Below are positions 18,659 to 27,170 of a DNA stretch of 64,000 nucleotides, one piece after another; position 1 is the stretch's first letter, and every line of letters begins with the position of its first letter. Position numbers and translations under genes: made by a program. This DNA is from Actinocatenispora rupis (GTDB lineage Bacteria; Actinomycetota; Actinomycetes; Mycobacteriales; Micromonosporaceae). The stretch spans positions 124,001 through 188,000 of the forward strand of contig NZ_BOMB01000007.1 of NCBI RefSeq assembly GCF_016861975.1. Direction: 5' to 3'. Below the pieces are notes generated by a model. That model was not told the origin of the DNA. It searched no databases and was given only the letters and a program-made list of their open reading frames with translations.

Positions 18659-20049
18659 GCGGCGACGTCGGGCTGTTCGCCCGCGCACAGGACAATCCGC
18701 GGCCGCCCACGCCGGGCAGCGCGCCGGTGCTGCGCGCCCCGGACGAGGACTCCCCGGTGTACGACTGGGTGCCGACGCGGGCGCTGCGCCGGGCGGTCGG
18801 CGTCCTGTTGGTACTGCTGATCGCCGGTGCCGTACTCGGCCGCGTCGACCTGGTGGTGCTGGCCACCCCGTTCGCCCTCGGTACGGCGTGGGGCCTGTCC
18901 CGGCGGCCCCGCCTGCTGCCGACCGCCGAACTGGTGGTGCACGGCGACGTGGCCGGCGAGGGCGGCACGATCACCGGGCGGGTCGCCGTCGACAACCCGG
19001 ACCGGGCGCCGCTGACCTCGGTGACCGTCCGCACCCGGCGCAGCGAGTGGCTGCGGTTCGCGCACGGCACCGGCACGTACGTGACGACCGTGGCGGGGCA
19101 CGGCGGTACCGACGTGCTGCTGCGTGGGCGGGCGCTGCGCTGGGGCCGGCACCGGATCGGCCCGGTCGACGTCCGGGCGTACGCGGCGGACGGGTTGCTG
19201 CGCAGCCGTCCGGTGCGGGTGCCGGGCCACCCGGTGCGGGTGTACCCGGTGTCGTACCCGTTCGACGCGGCGGACGCGATGCCGAAGGCCGCGGGCATCG
19301 CCGGTACGCACCGGTCCCGCCGGCCGGGCGAGGGCGGCGAGCTGGCCGGCGTCCGGCCGTACCAGCCGGGGGACCGGCTGCGGCGGGTGGACTGGCGGGT
19401 GTCGCTGCGCAACCGCGAGCTGTACGTCAACGCCACCCTGTCCGAACGGGACGCCGAGGTGGTGCTGGTGCTCGACGTGCTGCACGAGGCCGGGCGGTCC
19501 CGGCCGGGGCAGCCGAGCGTACTGGACACGGTCGTCCGGGCCACCGCCTCGATCGGCGAGCACTACCTGCACCGCGGCGACCGCGTCTCGACCCTGGAGT
19601 ACGGGCCGGCGATGCGGTTCCTGCGACCCGCCACCGGGCACCGGCAGTACCTGACGATGTTGGAGTGGCTGCTGGACGTGCGGGTGCTGGCGGCGGGCGC
19701 GACGCCGACCTCCCGGCTGCTGTCGCACCGGACGCTTCCGCCGAACGCGCTGGTGCTGTTCCTGACCCCGCTGCTGGACGACAACTCCGCGACGGTCCTC
19801 GCCGCGATGGCCCGCGCCGGGCGGTTCGTGCTCGCCGTCGACTGCCTCCCCGACGGCGTACGGCCGGACCGGGTGAGCGAGTGGACCGACCTGGCGTACC
19901 GGGTGTGGCGGATGGAGCGGGAGAACCTGGTGGGCCGGCTGCGAGAGGTCGGCGTACCGGTGGTGCCGTGGCGCGGTACCGGCAGCCTGGACGAGGTGCT
20001 CCGGGACGTGACCCGGATGGCCGCGGCGCCCCGGGCGGTGCTGCGGTGA
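18655..20049 (+). CDS. DUF58 domain protein (start probably CTG)
   Basis: About 464 residues. Two membrane segments near the N-terminus are followed by a beta-rich region (about 100-200) and the DUF58 domain with its diagnostic GELAGVRPYQPGDRLRRVDWRVSLRNRELYV. A VWA-like domain then begins VVLVLDVLHEAG. It is the expected partner of the upstream MoxR ATPase. The reading frame has no ATG/GTG/TTG at the expected place. CTG 18655 overlaps the MoxR stop (CTGA) and has a GGGGGG run about 5 nt before it. The next in-frame start is GTG 18727, which lacks a ribosome binding site. The start is therefore inferred. Confidence 0.88.
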   Translation: MSGDVGLFARAQDNPRPPTPGSAPVLRAPDEDSPVYDWVPTRALRRAVGVLLVLLIAGAVLGRVDLVVLATPFALGTAWGLSRRPRLLPTAELVVHGDVAGEGGTITGRVAVDNPDRAPLTSVTVRTRRSEWLRFAHGTGTYVTTVAGHGGTDVLLRGRALRWGRHRIGPVDVRAYAADGLLRSRPVRVPGHPVRVYPVSYPFDAADAMPKAAGIAGTHRSRRPGEGGELAGVRPYQPGDRLRRVDWRVSLRNRELYVNATLSERDAEVVLVLDVLHEAGRSRPGQPSVLDTVVRATASIGEHYLHRGDRVSTLEYGPAMRFLRPATGHRQYLTMLEWLLDVRVLAAGATPTSRLLSHRTLPPNALVLFLTPLLDDNSATVLAAMARAGRFVLAVDCLPDGVRPDRVSEWTDLAYRVWRMERENLVGRLREVGVPVVPWRGTGSLDEVLRDVTRMAAAPRAVLR

Positions 20050-20621
20050 TCTCGCCCCGGACCGAGGACCTGCTGCGACGCGGCGCCGCCGCGGTCCGGC
20101 GTACCGCGCCGGGGCCGATGCTGTTCCGGCTGACCGCGCTGCTCGCCGGGATCGCCGCGCTGGTGCTGGCGCTCGCCGGACCGATGCGCACCAACCCCTG
20201 GTCGTACGTGGTGGCGGTGGCCGTCGCGCTGATCCCCGCCGTACGGCCCGGCACGCCGTGGGTGACCGTCCTCGAACTGCTCGCCGCCGGCCTGTGGGTG
20301 TTCGGCGCGCTGGTGGCCGGCGACGCGCACGGCACCGCCGGCGTCCTGGCCCTCGCCGCCCTGCTGTACGTGCACCACTCGGCCTGCGCGGTCGCCGCCG
20401 TCCTGCCCGTCGACGGCCGGCTCGGGCCGGGCGTGCTGTTCGGCTGGCTGCTGCGTACCGGGTCGGTGGTGCTCGGCACCGTCGTGCTCACCGTGCTCGT
20501 CGTCCTGTTCCTGCCGCCCGCCGGTACGGGTCACGGCGGCGCGCCGCTGCCCGCGCTGGGCCTGCTCGCCGCGGTCGCGGTCGGCGTGGCCGTGGCGTAC
20601 CTGCTGCACCGCCGGCGCTGA
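20046..20621 (+). CDS. polytopic membrane protein at end of MoxR operon
   Basis: 191 residues from GTG 20046, overlapping the DUF58 stop (GTGA). Five or six hydrophobic segments fill nearly the whole protein. There are no polar motifs of note. A basic tail (HRRR) ends it. No family is recognised. Its overlap with DUF58 suggests that it works in the same membrane complex. Confidence 0.8.
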   Translation: MISPRTEDLLRRGAAAVRRTAPGPMLFRLTALLAGIAALVLALAGPMRTNPWSYVVAVAVALIPAVRPGTPWVTVLELLAAGLWVFGALVAGDAHGTAGVLALAALLYVHHSACAVAAVLPVDGRLGPGVLFGWLLRTGSVVLGTVVLTVLVVLFLPPAGTGHGGAPLPALGLLAAVAVGVAVAYLLHRRR

Positions 20622-20719
20622 GCCGGTGACGGAGACCTCGGGCAATCGGCGGGCGTGTCGCCCCGATCCGGACTAGCGTCGATCGCGGTACCGGACCCGG
20701 TGGTACGGGAGGCGCGGCG

Positions 20720-22033
20720 ATGGCGCAGCGGATTCTGGTGGTCGGCGGCGGGCAGCTCGGGCTGGAGTTCGCGCTCCGCCTGTCCCGTAAGGTCAGACCC
20801 GGCGAGGCGGAGATCACCGTGGTCGATCCGCACTCGCACATGACGTACCAGTCGTTCCTGCCGGAGGCGGCGGCCGGCAGCATCGAGCCGCGGCACGCGG
20901 TGATCCCGCTGCGGCGGGTGCTGCGGCGCTGCCGGATCATCGGTGGCACCGTCACCCGGATCGAGCACGCCCGCCGCCGCGTCACGGTGCAGCCGCTGAT
21001 CGGCCCGGACCGCGAGCTGACGTACGACCAGCTGGTGGTGGCGCCCGGCGGGATCACCCGCACGGTGCCGGTGCCGGGGCTGGCCGAGCAGGCGGTCGGG
21101 TTCCAGAGCATCGGCGAGGCGATCTGGCTGCGCAACCGGGTGATCGACCGGCTCGACGTGGCCGCGGCGACCACCGACCCGGCGGTCCGCGAACGCGCCC
21201 TCACGTTCGTCTTCGTCGGCGGGGGGTACGCGGGGGTCGAGGCGCTGGCCGAGCTGGAGGACATGGCCCGCGACGCGGTGGCGTACTACCCGGAGCTGTC
21301 GGTGTCGCAGATGCGCTGGGTGCTGGTCGAGGCGGCGAACCGGATCCTGCCGGAGGTCGACCTGGACCTGGCCGAGTACACGGTGCGTGAGCTGCGCGCC
21401 CGCGGGCTCGACGTCCGGCTGTCGGTACAGCTCAAGTCCTGTGTGGACGGTCATGTGGTGTTGAGCGACGGCAGCGAGTTCGAGTCGGACACGATCGCGT
21501 GGACGGCCGGGTTGAAGCCGAGCCCGATGCTGCGCGACACCGACCTGCCGCTGGACGAGCGGGGCCGGCTCACCTGCCGGGCCACGATGCAGGTCGTCGA
21601 CGCGGACGGCGCGGTGCTGCCGGACGTGTGGGCGGCCGGCGACAGCGCCGCCGTGCCGGACGTGACCAGCCCCGATCCGGGCGCGCTGTGCGGCCCGACC
21701 GCCCAGCACGCCGTACGGCAGGGCCGCCGGCTCGCCGCGAACATCCTCGCCGTACTCCGCGGCGGCGAGCCGACCGAGTACCGCCACGCGTACGTGGGGA
21801 GTGTGGCGAGCCTGGGGCTGCACAAGGGCGTCGCCCAGGTGTACGGGATCAAGGTGCGCGGCTGGCCCGCCTGGTTCATGCACCGCACGTACCACATGAG
21901 CAAGATCCCGACGCTGAACCGCAAGGTGCGGGTGGTCGCCGACTGGACGCTCAACCTGGTGCTGCGCCGGGAGACCGTCGCTCTCGGCGAGCTGCACGAG
22001 CCGCGCCGCCGGTTCGAGAGCGCCGCCCGCTGA
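20720..22033 (+). CDS. NAD(P)/FAD-dependent oxidoreductase, type II NADH dehydrogenase-like
   Basis: 437 residues, ATG with GGGAGG 7 nt upstream. An FAD-binding Rossmann motif opens the protein (ILVVGGGQLGLEFALRL, with Q-L replacing the usual smaller residues). An NAD-binding fold follows at about residue 155 (FVFVGGGYAGVEALAELEDMA). The second FAD contact VWAAGDSAAVPD and GPTAQHAVRQGRRLAANI are present. The C-terminal amphipathic region (PAWFMHRTYHMSKIPTLNRKVRV) fits membrane association in NDH-2 enzymes, which pass electrons from NADH to quinone without pumping protons. It stands alone, 98 bp after the MoxR operon. Confidence 0.9.
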   Translation: MAQRILVVGGGQLGLEFALRLSRKVRPGEAEITVVDPHSHMTYQSFLPEAAAGSIEPRHAVIPLRRVLRRCRIIGGTVTRIEHARRRVTVQPLIGPDRELTYDQLVVAPGGITRTVPVPGLAEQAVGFQSIGEAIWLRNRVIDRLDVAAATTDPAVRERALTFVFVGGGYAGVEALAELEDMARDAVAYYPELSVSQMRWVLVEAANRILPEVDLDLAEYTVRELRARGLDVRLSVQLKSCVDGHVVLSDGSEFESDTIAWTAGLKPSPMLRDTDLPLDERGRLTCRATMQVVDADGAVLPDVWAAGDSAAVPDVTSPDPGALCGPTAQHAVRQGRRLAANILAVLRGGEPTEYRHAYVGSVASLGLHKGVAQVYGIKVRGWPAWFMHRTYHMSKIPTLNRKVRVVADWTLNLVLRRETVALGELHEPRRRFESAAR

Positions 22034-22055
22034 CGCTCCGCTGGCCAGGTACCGG

Positions 22056-24032
22056 TCAGTTGCCGGTGCCGTTGGCGATGGCGGCGAGCTGCGGCAGCAG
22101 CCACGGGGCGATGACCTGCTGCACGCCCGCCGGGGTGAAGTGCAGGCCGTCGCTGCGTACCTGGAGGCCGTCGACGGTCCAGGTGAAGCGGCCGTTCGGG
22201 CAGACCAGGTGGTTGAGGTCGAGCACGGTGGCGTGCTTCTGCCCGGCGACCGACCGCAGCAGCCGGTTCCAGGCGTCGACGCGGCCCGGCTGGTCCTCCG
22301 GGTACAGCGAGCCGTCGGGCTGCTCGGCCCGGTGCGTGTACGGCGCGGTCAGCAGCACGACCCGCGCGCCGTGCGAGCCGGCGATGCCGACGGCCAGGTC
22401 GAGCTGCTTCGTCAGGTACGCGTCGTACCCGGGCTGGCCGACGTGCTGGTACTTCCCGGCCAGCCGGCGGTCCATGAGTTCCCACCGGTCGAGCAGGATC
22501 ACCGACACGTCCGGGTCGTCGGTGACGCCGCCGCGCCAGCGGTTGGGCCAGTTGGTACATCCGGGGTAGTTGGTGTGCGGGCTGCCGAGTTCGAGGATGT
22601 CGGGCAGGGTGGCGATGCCGCAGCCTTCGAGCGAGTGCACGTTGACGGTCAGTCCCGGGTGCGGCGGCAGGTAGGTGCCGAGCGTCCACGACACCGAGTC
22701 GCCGAAGATGTCGATCCGCGGCTCGGTGCCCGGTTTACGACCCTTCCGGTGTACCGGGGCGACCGGTGCCGGCGACGCGCTGCGTACGACGACGGGCCGG
22801 GCGTCACGGTTCTGCGCGGCCTGCGCCGGCGCCGTCGGCAGTGCCGTGTTGGCGGTGGCGACCAGCGTGACCGCGGCGACCGCGGCCATCCCGGTGAGTA
22901 CGCCGGCGGGGGCGAGGCGGCTGCCGCGGTGGAACAGCCGGCCGCGCCGGATCGGCAGCTCGACCAGGAAGTACGAGGCGGTCGAGACCGCGAGCGTCAC
23001 CGCGCACCGCAGCGCGAACAGGCCGAGCCCGCCGAACCCGGCGCGTTCGGCGGTGAGCAGGACGAACACCGGCCAGTGCCACAGGTACACGCCGTACGAG
23101 ATCTTGCCGAGCGCGACGACGGGCGGGCGCGACAGTACCCAGGCGGTGGGGGAGCCGGGGGACACCACGGCGTGCGCGATGACCACGGCGACGGCGACGG
23201 CGATCGCGGCGAACCCCAGGTGGTACTGCCAGTTCGTGGCGCCGGTGGCGTGCGTGGTGCCCCAGGCGAGGCCGGCGACGGCGAGCACGGTCAGCGCCCC
23301 GAGTACGGGGTGGCGTTCGTCGGCGCGGTGCCGGCCACCTGCCAGCCGGCGGTACAGGATGATGGCGAGGCCGCAGCCGACGAGCAGCGCCACCGCCCGG
23401 GTGTCGGTGCCGTAGTACGCGCGGCTGGAGTCGGTGGCGCGGTAGAGCACGTCGGCGAGGACGGTGGAGACGATGCCGCCGCCGGCGCACGCGGCGAGCA
23501 GCAGCCAGCGGCGGCGCAGCGGATCGGCGTGCCGGCGGGTGACGCCGATCAGGATCGCCACCATGACCAGCGGCCACACCAGGTAGAACTGTTCCTCGAT
23601 GCCGAGCGACCAGGTGTGCTGCAACGGCGACGGCGTGGCGGTCTGCGCGAAGTAGTCGCTGCCGCGGAAGATCATCCGCCAGTTCGCCACGTACAGCAGG
23701 GCGGCGATCGCGTCGCCGCGGACCGGCGCCATGTCGCCCGGCGGCAGCAGCCACCGCGACGCCGGTACGACGACGGCGACCATCAGCAGCAGCGCGGGAA
23801 GCAGCCTTCGGGCGCGGCGCCCCCAGAACGCCGGCAGCCGGATCCGGCCCGTCCCGGCCACCTCGGTCAGCAGCAGCGACGTGATCAGGAACCCGGACAG
23901 GACGAAGAACGCGTCGACGCCGAAGAAGCCACCGGGCAGCCAGGTGAGCCCACCGTGGAACACGAGCACGGCGGCCACCGCGAACGCACGCACCCCGTCC
24001 AAAGCCGGCCGGTGCGTGAAACCCCCAGACAT
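22056..24032 (-). CDS. acyltransferase-3/SGNH fusion, OafA-type O-acetyltransferase
   Basis: 658 residues. The N-terminal 380 residues are an acyltransferase-3 domain with about ten membrane helices, beginning LDGVRAFAVAAVLVFHGGL (catalytic His) and GGFFGVDAFFVLSGFLIT. The C-terminal 210 residues are an extracytoplasmic SGNH domain with block I IDIFGDSVSWTLG and the catalytic D-x-x-H region RSDGLHFTPAG. Such fusions move acetyl groups from cytoplasmic acetyl-CoA across the membrane onto cell-wall polymers or extracellular polysaccharides. It is monocistronic and converges with the NDH-2 gene 22 bp away. Confidence 0.93.
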   Translation of the reverse strand: MSGGFTHRPALDGVRAFAVAAVLVFHGGLTWLPGGFFGVDAFFVLSGFLITSLLLTEVAGTGRIRLPAFWGRRARRLLPALLLMVAVVVPASRWLLPPGDMAPVRGDAIAALLYVANWRMIFRGSDYFAQTATPSPLQHTWSLGIEEQFYLVWPLVMVAILIGVTRRHADPLRRRWLLLAACAGGGIVSTVLADVLYRATDSSRAYYGTDTRAVALLVGCGLAIILYRRLAGGRHRADERHPVLGALTVLAVAGLAWGTTHATGATNWQYHLGFAAIAVAVAVVIAHAVVSPGSPTAWVLSRPPVVALGKISYGVYLWHWPVFVLLTAERAGFGGLGLFALRCAVTLAVSTASYFLVELPIRRGRLFHRGSRLAPAGVLTGMAAVAAVTLVATANTALPTAPAQAAQNRDARPVVVRSASPAPVAPVHRKGRKPGTEPRIDIFGDSVSWTLGTYLPPHPGLTVNVHSLEGCGIATLPDILELGSPHTNYPGCTNWPNRWRGGVTDDPDVSVILLDRWELMDRRLAGKYQHVGQPGYDAYLTKQLDLAVGIAGSHGARVVLLTAPYTHRAEQPDGSLYPEDQPGRVDAWNRLLRSVAGQKHATVLDLNHLVCPNGRFTWTVDGLQVRSDGLHFTPAGVQQVIAPWLLPQLAAIANGTGN

Positions 24033-24239
24033 ACCCCGCTACTCTGCCGCGCTACCAGGGGGTACGTAGCCGTTTGCCCGAACCCGTGCGAATCCGGGCG
24101 ACGCGCTCCAAGCTACACCGCGCCCCGCTCCGGCCACGGAGCGAAGCGGTCAGCGCACGGCAAAAACTGCGCTGCCCGGTACGGCGCGCGACGCGCCGGA
24201 TCGTCCGCGGACCGGCCCCGTACCTGCCAGTCTGGGGAC
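24033..24239. promoter_or_regulatory. divergent promoter region
   Basis: 207 bp between the starts of the acyltransferase (minus) and the oxidoreductase (plus). No operator is recognised. GGGGAC before ATG 24240 is the likely ribosome binding site. Confidence 0.5.
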
Positions 24240-25619
24240 ATGACGGATGCGGAACGCGTGGACGTGGTCGTACTCGGGCTCGGGGTCGGTGGGGAGGAGG
24301 TCGCCGGGCGGCTCGCCGCGGCCGGACTGTCCGTCGTCGGCGTCGAGCGGCGTCTCGTCGGCGGCGAGTGCCCCTACTACGCGTGCGTACCGACGAAGAT
24401 GATGGTGCGGGCCGCGGATCTGCTCGCCGAGGCGCGGCGCGTCGACGGCATGGCCGGACACGCCGACGTACGCCCCGACTGGACGCCGGTCGCGCACCGG
24501 ATCCGCGCCGAGGCCACCGACAACTGGAACGACCAGGTCGCCGTCGACCGCCTCGTCGGCAAGGGCGCCCGGTTCGTGCGCGGCGACGGGCGGCTCGTCG
24601 GGCCGAAACGCGTCGCCGTCACCCCCGCCGACGGCTCCGGCGAACGGGTCTACGACGCCGGCACCGCCGTCGTACTCGGCGCCGGTACCGATCCCGCCGC
24701 ACCGCCCGTCCCCGGCCTCGCCGACACCCCGTACTGGACGAACCGGCAGGCCGTCGAGGTCACCGAACTCCCCGCGTCCCTGCTCATCCTCGGCGGCGGC
24801 CCGATCGGCTGCGAGTTCGCCCAGATCTTCGCCCGCTTCGGAGTACGCGTGACCGTGCTGGAGGCCGCCGACCGGCTGCTGCCCGGCGAGGAACCGGAGT
24901 CGTCCGCGCTCGTCGCGCAGGCCCTGTCCGACGACGGCGTCGAGGTACGCGCCGGCGCCAAGGTCGAGCACGTCACGTACGACTGGCGCGGCTTCACCGC
25001 CCGTACCTCCGCCGGCGAACTCACCGGCGGCCGGCTGCTCGTCGCCACCGGCCGGCGTACCTCCCTCGACGCGCTCGGCATCGGCGCCGCCGGCCTCGAC
25101 CCCGCCAGCCGGCTCCTCCCCGTCGACGACCACATGCGCGCCACCGACGGCCTCTACGCCGTCGGCGACGTCACCGAACACGGCGGATACACCCACATGG
25201 CCATGTACCAGGCGGACATCGCCGTACGTGACATCCTCGGCGAAGGCGGCTTCACCGCCGACTACCGCGCCGTCCCGCGGGTCACGTTCACCGACCCCGA
25301 GATCGGCGGCGTCGGCCTCACCGAAGCCCAGGCACACGCCGCCGGCCTCGACGTACGCGTCGGCACCGCCGACCTCGCCGCCTCCGCCCGCGGCTGGATC
25401 CACAAAGCCGGCAACGCCGGACTCATCAAACTCGTCGCCGACCACGACCGCGGCGTACTCGTCGGCGCCACCTCCGCCGGGCCCTGCGGCGGCGAAGTCC
25501 TCGCCGCCCTCACCCTCGCCGTACACGCCGAGGTCCCGCTCGACCGGCTCGCCTCCATGATCACCGCGTACCCCACGTTCCACCGCACGATCCCCACCGC
25601 CCTCGCCGCACTCGGCTGA
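24240..25619 (+). CDS. pyridine nucleotide-disulfide oxidoreductase family protein with altered C-terminal active site
   Basis: 459 residues from ATG 24240. The fold is that of dihydrolipoamide dehydrogenase and mercuric reductase: FAD motif VVLGLGVGGEEVAGRL, redox disulfide GGECPYYACVPTK (Cys44/Cys49, C-x4-C), NAD motif LILGGGPIGCEFAQIF, GDVTEHGGYTHMA, and the dimerisation domain. At the C-terminus, the His-Glu dyad of HPTxxE is replaced by YPTFHR (Tyr444, Arg449), so it should not be a standard lipoamide or glutathione reductase. Tyr at this position occurs in mercuric reductase, but the MerA C-terminal Cys pair and N-terminal HMA domain are absent. The substrate is unknown. Confidence 0.9.
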   Translation: MTDAERVDVVVLGLGVGGEEVAGRLAAAGLSVVGVERRLVGGECPYYACVPTKMMVRAADLLAEARRVDGMAGHADVRPDWTPVAHRIRAEATDNWNDQVAVDRLVGKGARFVRGDGRLVGPKRVAVTPADGSGERVYDAGTAVVLGAGTDPAAPPVPGLADTPYWTNRQAVEVTELPASLLILGGGPIGCEFAQIFARFGVRVTVLEAADRLLPGEEPESSALVAQALSDDGVEVRAGAKVEHVTYDWRGFTARTSAGELTGGRLLVATGRRTSLDALGIGAAGLDPASRLLPVDDHMRATDGLYAVGDVTEHGGYTHMAMYQADIAVRDILGEGGFTADYRAVPRVTFTDPEIGGVGLTEAQAHAAGLDVRVGTADLAASARGWIHKAGNAGLIKLVADHDRGVLVGATSAGPCGGEVLAALTLAVHAEVPLDRLASMITAYPTFHRTIPTALAALG

Positions 25620-25680
25620 CACCAACATCACAGGGTCGCTACGGCCGGCCCCCCACCGCCCACGGATACGGTGAAGCCAC

Positions 25681-25762
25681 GCCCGGATGGTGGAACAGGC
25701 AGACACGGCCGCCTTAAAAGCGGCTGCCGCAAGGCGTGCGGGTTCGAGCCCCGCTCCGGGCA
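25681..25762 (+). tRNA. bldA: tRNA-Leu, anticodon UAA (bldA-type)
   Basis: An 82-nt class II tRNA. The acceptor arms GCCCGGA (25681-25687) and TCCGGGC (25755-25761) pair in all seven positions, and A25762 is the discriminator. The anticodon stem GCCGC/GCGGC encloses the loop CTTAAAA with anticodon TAA at 25715-25717. A long variable arm and GGTTCGAGCC T-arm follow. The CCA end is not encoded. This is the only tRNA able to read TTA efficiently in high-G+C actinomycetes, where the Streptomyces orthologue bldA controls morphological and metabolic differentiation. Two TTA-containing genes occur in this same window. Confidence 0.95.
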
Positions 25763-25821
25763 CGTCCGATGGGGTGGACTCTGTCCGCGGAGTACGCGGA
25801 CCGGCATCGTCCTTCATCGCC

Positions 25822-25867
25822 CTGGGGGCGCGGCCCCCAGACCCCGCGCCGGCGGGGCTTCGCCCCC
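25822..25867. terminator. paired G+C-rich hairpins downstream of tRNA-Leu
   Basis: CTGGGGGC-GCG-GCCCCCAG (25822-25840) is a perfect 8-bp stem, followed by GCGGGGC-TTC-GCCCC (25852-25865). The first is about 60 nt past the tRNA and is a plausible terminator. The pair resembles the hairpin elements often found scattered between actinomycete genes. Confidence 0.55.
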
Positions 25868-25900
25868 CGGCACCCCCGGTGGCGGTTCTGCTCTCTCGCG

Positions 25901-26051
25901 TGCTGTGCTTCGCCCGTCGGACTTCGCGGTGCTGTGCTTCCCCGTGCTGTGCTTCGCCCGTCGGACTTCGCGGTGCTGTGCTTCCCCGTGCTGTCCTTCG
26001 CCCGCCGGACTGCACGGTGCTGTGCATCCTTGTGCTGTGCTTCGCCCGTCG
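25901..26051. repeat. 44-bp tandem repeat array, 3.4 copies
   Basis: Copies at 25901-25944 and 25945-25988 are identical, 25989-26032 has diverged at several bases, and a fourth, partial copy starts at 26033. Each unit contains two TGCTGTGCTTC-like halves, so there is also a roughly 22-30 bp inner periodicity. There are no spacers, so it is not a CRISPR array. The 517 bp between tRNA and the aldo/keto reductase hold no credible gene. Confidence 0.85.
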
Positions 26052-26279
26052 CGTTCACGGGGCTTGGATGGGTTGCGGGGCAAGGGTTCTGTGGCGGGTC
26101 GCCCGATGTGGGTGGGGGTTCGGTACACCAACGCGAGAGTGGCGCGGGGCGGCCGGCGGGGTGGTGGGCGCGCGGGGCCGGGGGATTTCGGTACTAGAAA
26201 AGTAGCAGGGGGTGGGGGGTTTGGGTATCGGGTGGGCGGGCGAGTGCGGGACGGCGGGGGCGTGGATAGGTTGCGGGGC

Positions 26280-27164
26280 ATGGGGATCACGGCGGATGCG
26301 GCGGGTACGTGGCGGTTGGGGGACCGGGTCGTCCGGCGGATGGGGTTCGGGTCGATGCGCCTGACGGCGGATCCGGACCGGGAGCGGGCGATCGGGGTGG
26401 TGCGGCGGGCGGTCGAGTTGGGGGTCGACCACATCGACACGGCGGCGTTCTACGTGTCGCCGGGCGGGACGTTGGGGGTGGGCACCGGTCCGGTGCGGTA
26501 CGCGGCGGAGCTGGTACGGGCGGCGCTGGGGCCGTACCGGGAGGATGTGGTCGTCGCGACGAAGGTGGGGCCGGCGATCCGGGAGTCGGGGGAGTTCTAC
26601 GAGGCGACGACGGCGGCGGAGCTGCGGGCGCAGGTGGAGGAGAACCTGCGGCTGCTGGGCCGGGACCGCCTGGACCTGGTGAACCTGCGGATCGTACGGC
26701 GGCCGGGACGGGACTCGGTGGCGGAGCGGTTCGGTGCGCTGGCGGCGATGCGCGACGAGGGGCTGATCCGGCACCTGGGCCTGTCGAACGTCCGGGTGGA
26801 CCATCTGGACGAGGCGCAGGCGATCGCCCCGGTGGTGTGCGTGCAGAACTCGTACGCGGTGGATCTGCGGCGGGACGACGAACTGCTGCGGGTGTGCGGG
26901 GAGCGCGGGGTGGCGTTCGTGCCGTTCTTCGCGCTGGCCGGGTCGGCGCGGGAGGCCGGCACGTTCGACGACCACACCGATCCGGTACGCGAGGTCGCGG
27001 CGGCGCACGGCATCACGCCGCACCAGGCGCGGCTGGCCTGGACGCTGCACCAGGGGCCGCACGTGCTGGCCATCCCGGGTACGGGGGACGAGCGGCACCT
27101 GGCGGACAACGTGGCCGCCGGTGCCGTACGGCTGTCGGACGAGGAGCTGTCCCGGCTCGGTTGA
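26280..27164 (+). CDS. aldo/keto reductase
   Basis: 294 residues from ATG 26280. The TIM-barrel AKR pattern is present: MGFGSMRLTADPDRERAIGVVRRAVELGVDHIDTAAFY with the catalytic Asp and Tyr, VVATKVG with the Lys, and RLAWTLHQGPHVLAIPGTGDERHLADNVAA near the NADPH site. The usual His after HTDP-like strand 4 is replaced (DLVNLRIVRR), as in some actinobacterial oxidoreductases of this group. It reduces aldehydes or ketones with NADPH, but the substrate is unknown. The upstream region is the repeat array. A terminator containing a palindrome copy follows. Confidence 0.9.
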   Translation: MGITADAAGTWRLGDRVVRRMGFGSMRLTADPDRERAIGVVRRAVELGVDHIDTAAFYVSPGGTLGVGTGPVRYAAELVRAALGPYREDVVVATKVGPAIRESGEFYEATTAAELRAQVEENLRLLGRDRLDLVNLRIVRRPGRDSVAERFGALAAMRDEGLIRHLGLSNVRVDHLDEAQAIAPVVCVQNSYAVDLRRDDELLRVCGERGVAFVPFFALAGSAREAGTFDDHTDPVREVAAAHGITPHQARLAWTLHQGPHVLAIPGTGDERHLADNVAAGAVRLSDEELSRLG

Positions 27165-27170
27165 GCCGGG

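Noticed and set aside
22140-24239. In-frame upstream extension of the oxidoreductase gene across the acyltransferase gene
   Set aside because: The extension is antisense to a convincing acyltransferase-SGNH gene and has no protein-like composition. The Rossmann motif begins right after ATG 24240.
25901-26051. Possible CRISPR array
   Set aside because: The 44-bp units are directly adjacent with no unique spacers, and no cas genes are in the window.
25687-26205. Overlapping open frames on both strands covering the tRNA and repeat array
   Set aside because: They are produced by the tandem repeats (one strand gives repeated E-A-Q-H-G/R-S-P-T-G) and run through the tRNA gene. There is no start signal or conserved domain.
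25681-27164. Integrated mobile element at the tRNA-Leu gene
   Set aside because: No integrase, excisionase or relaxase gene and no duplicated tRNA 3' end were found in the window downstream of the tRNA.
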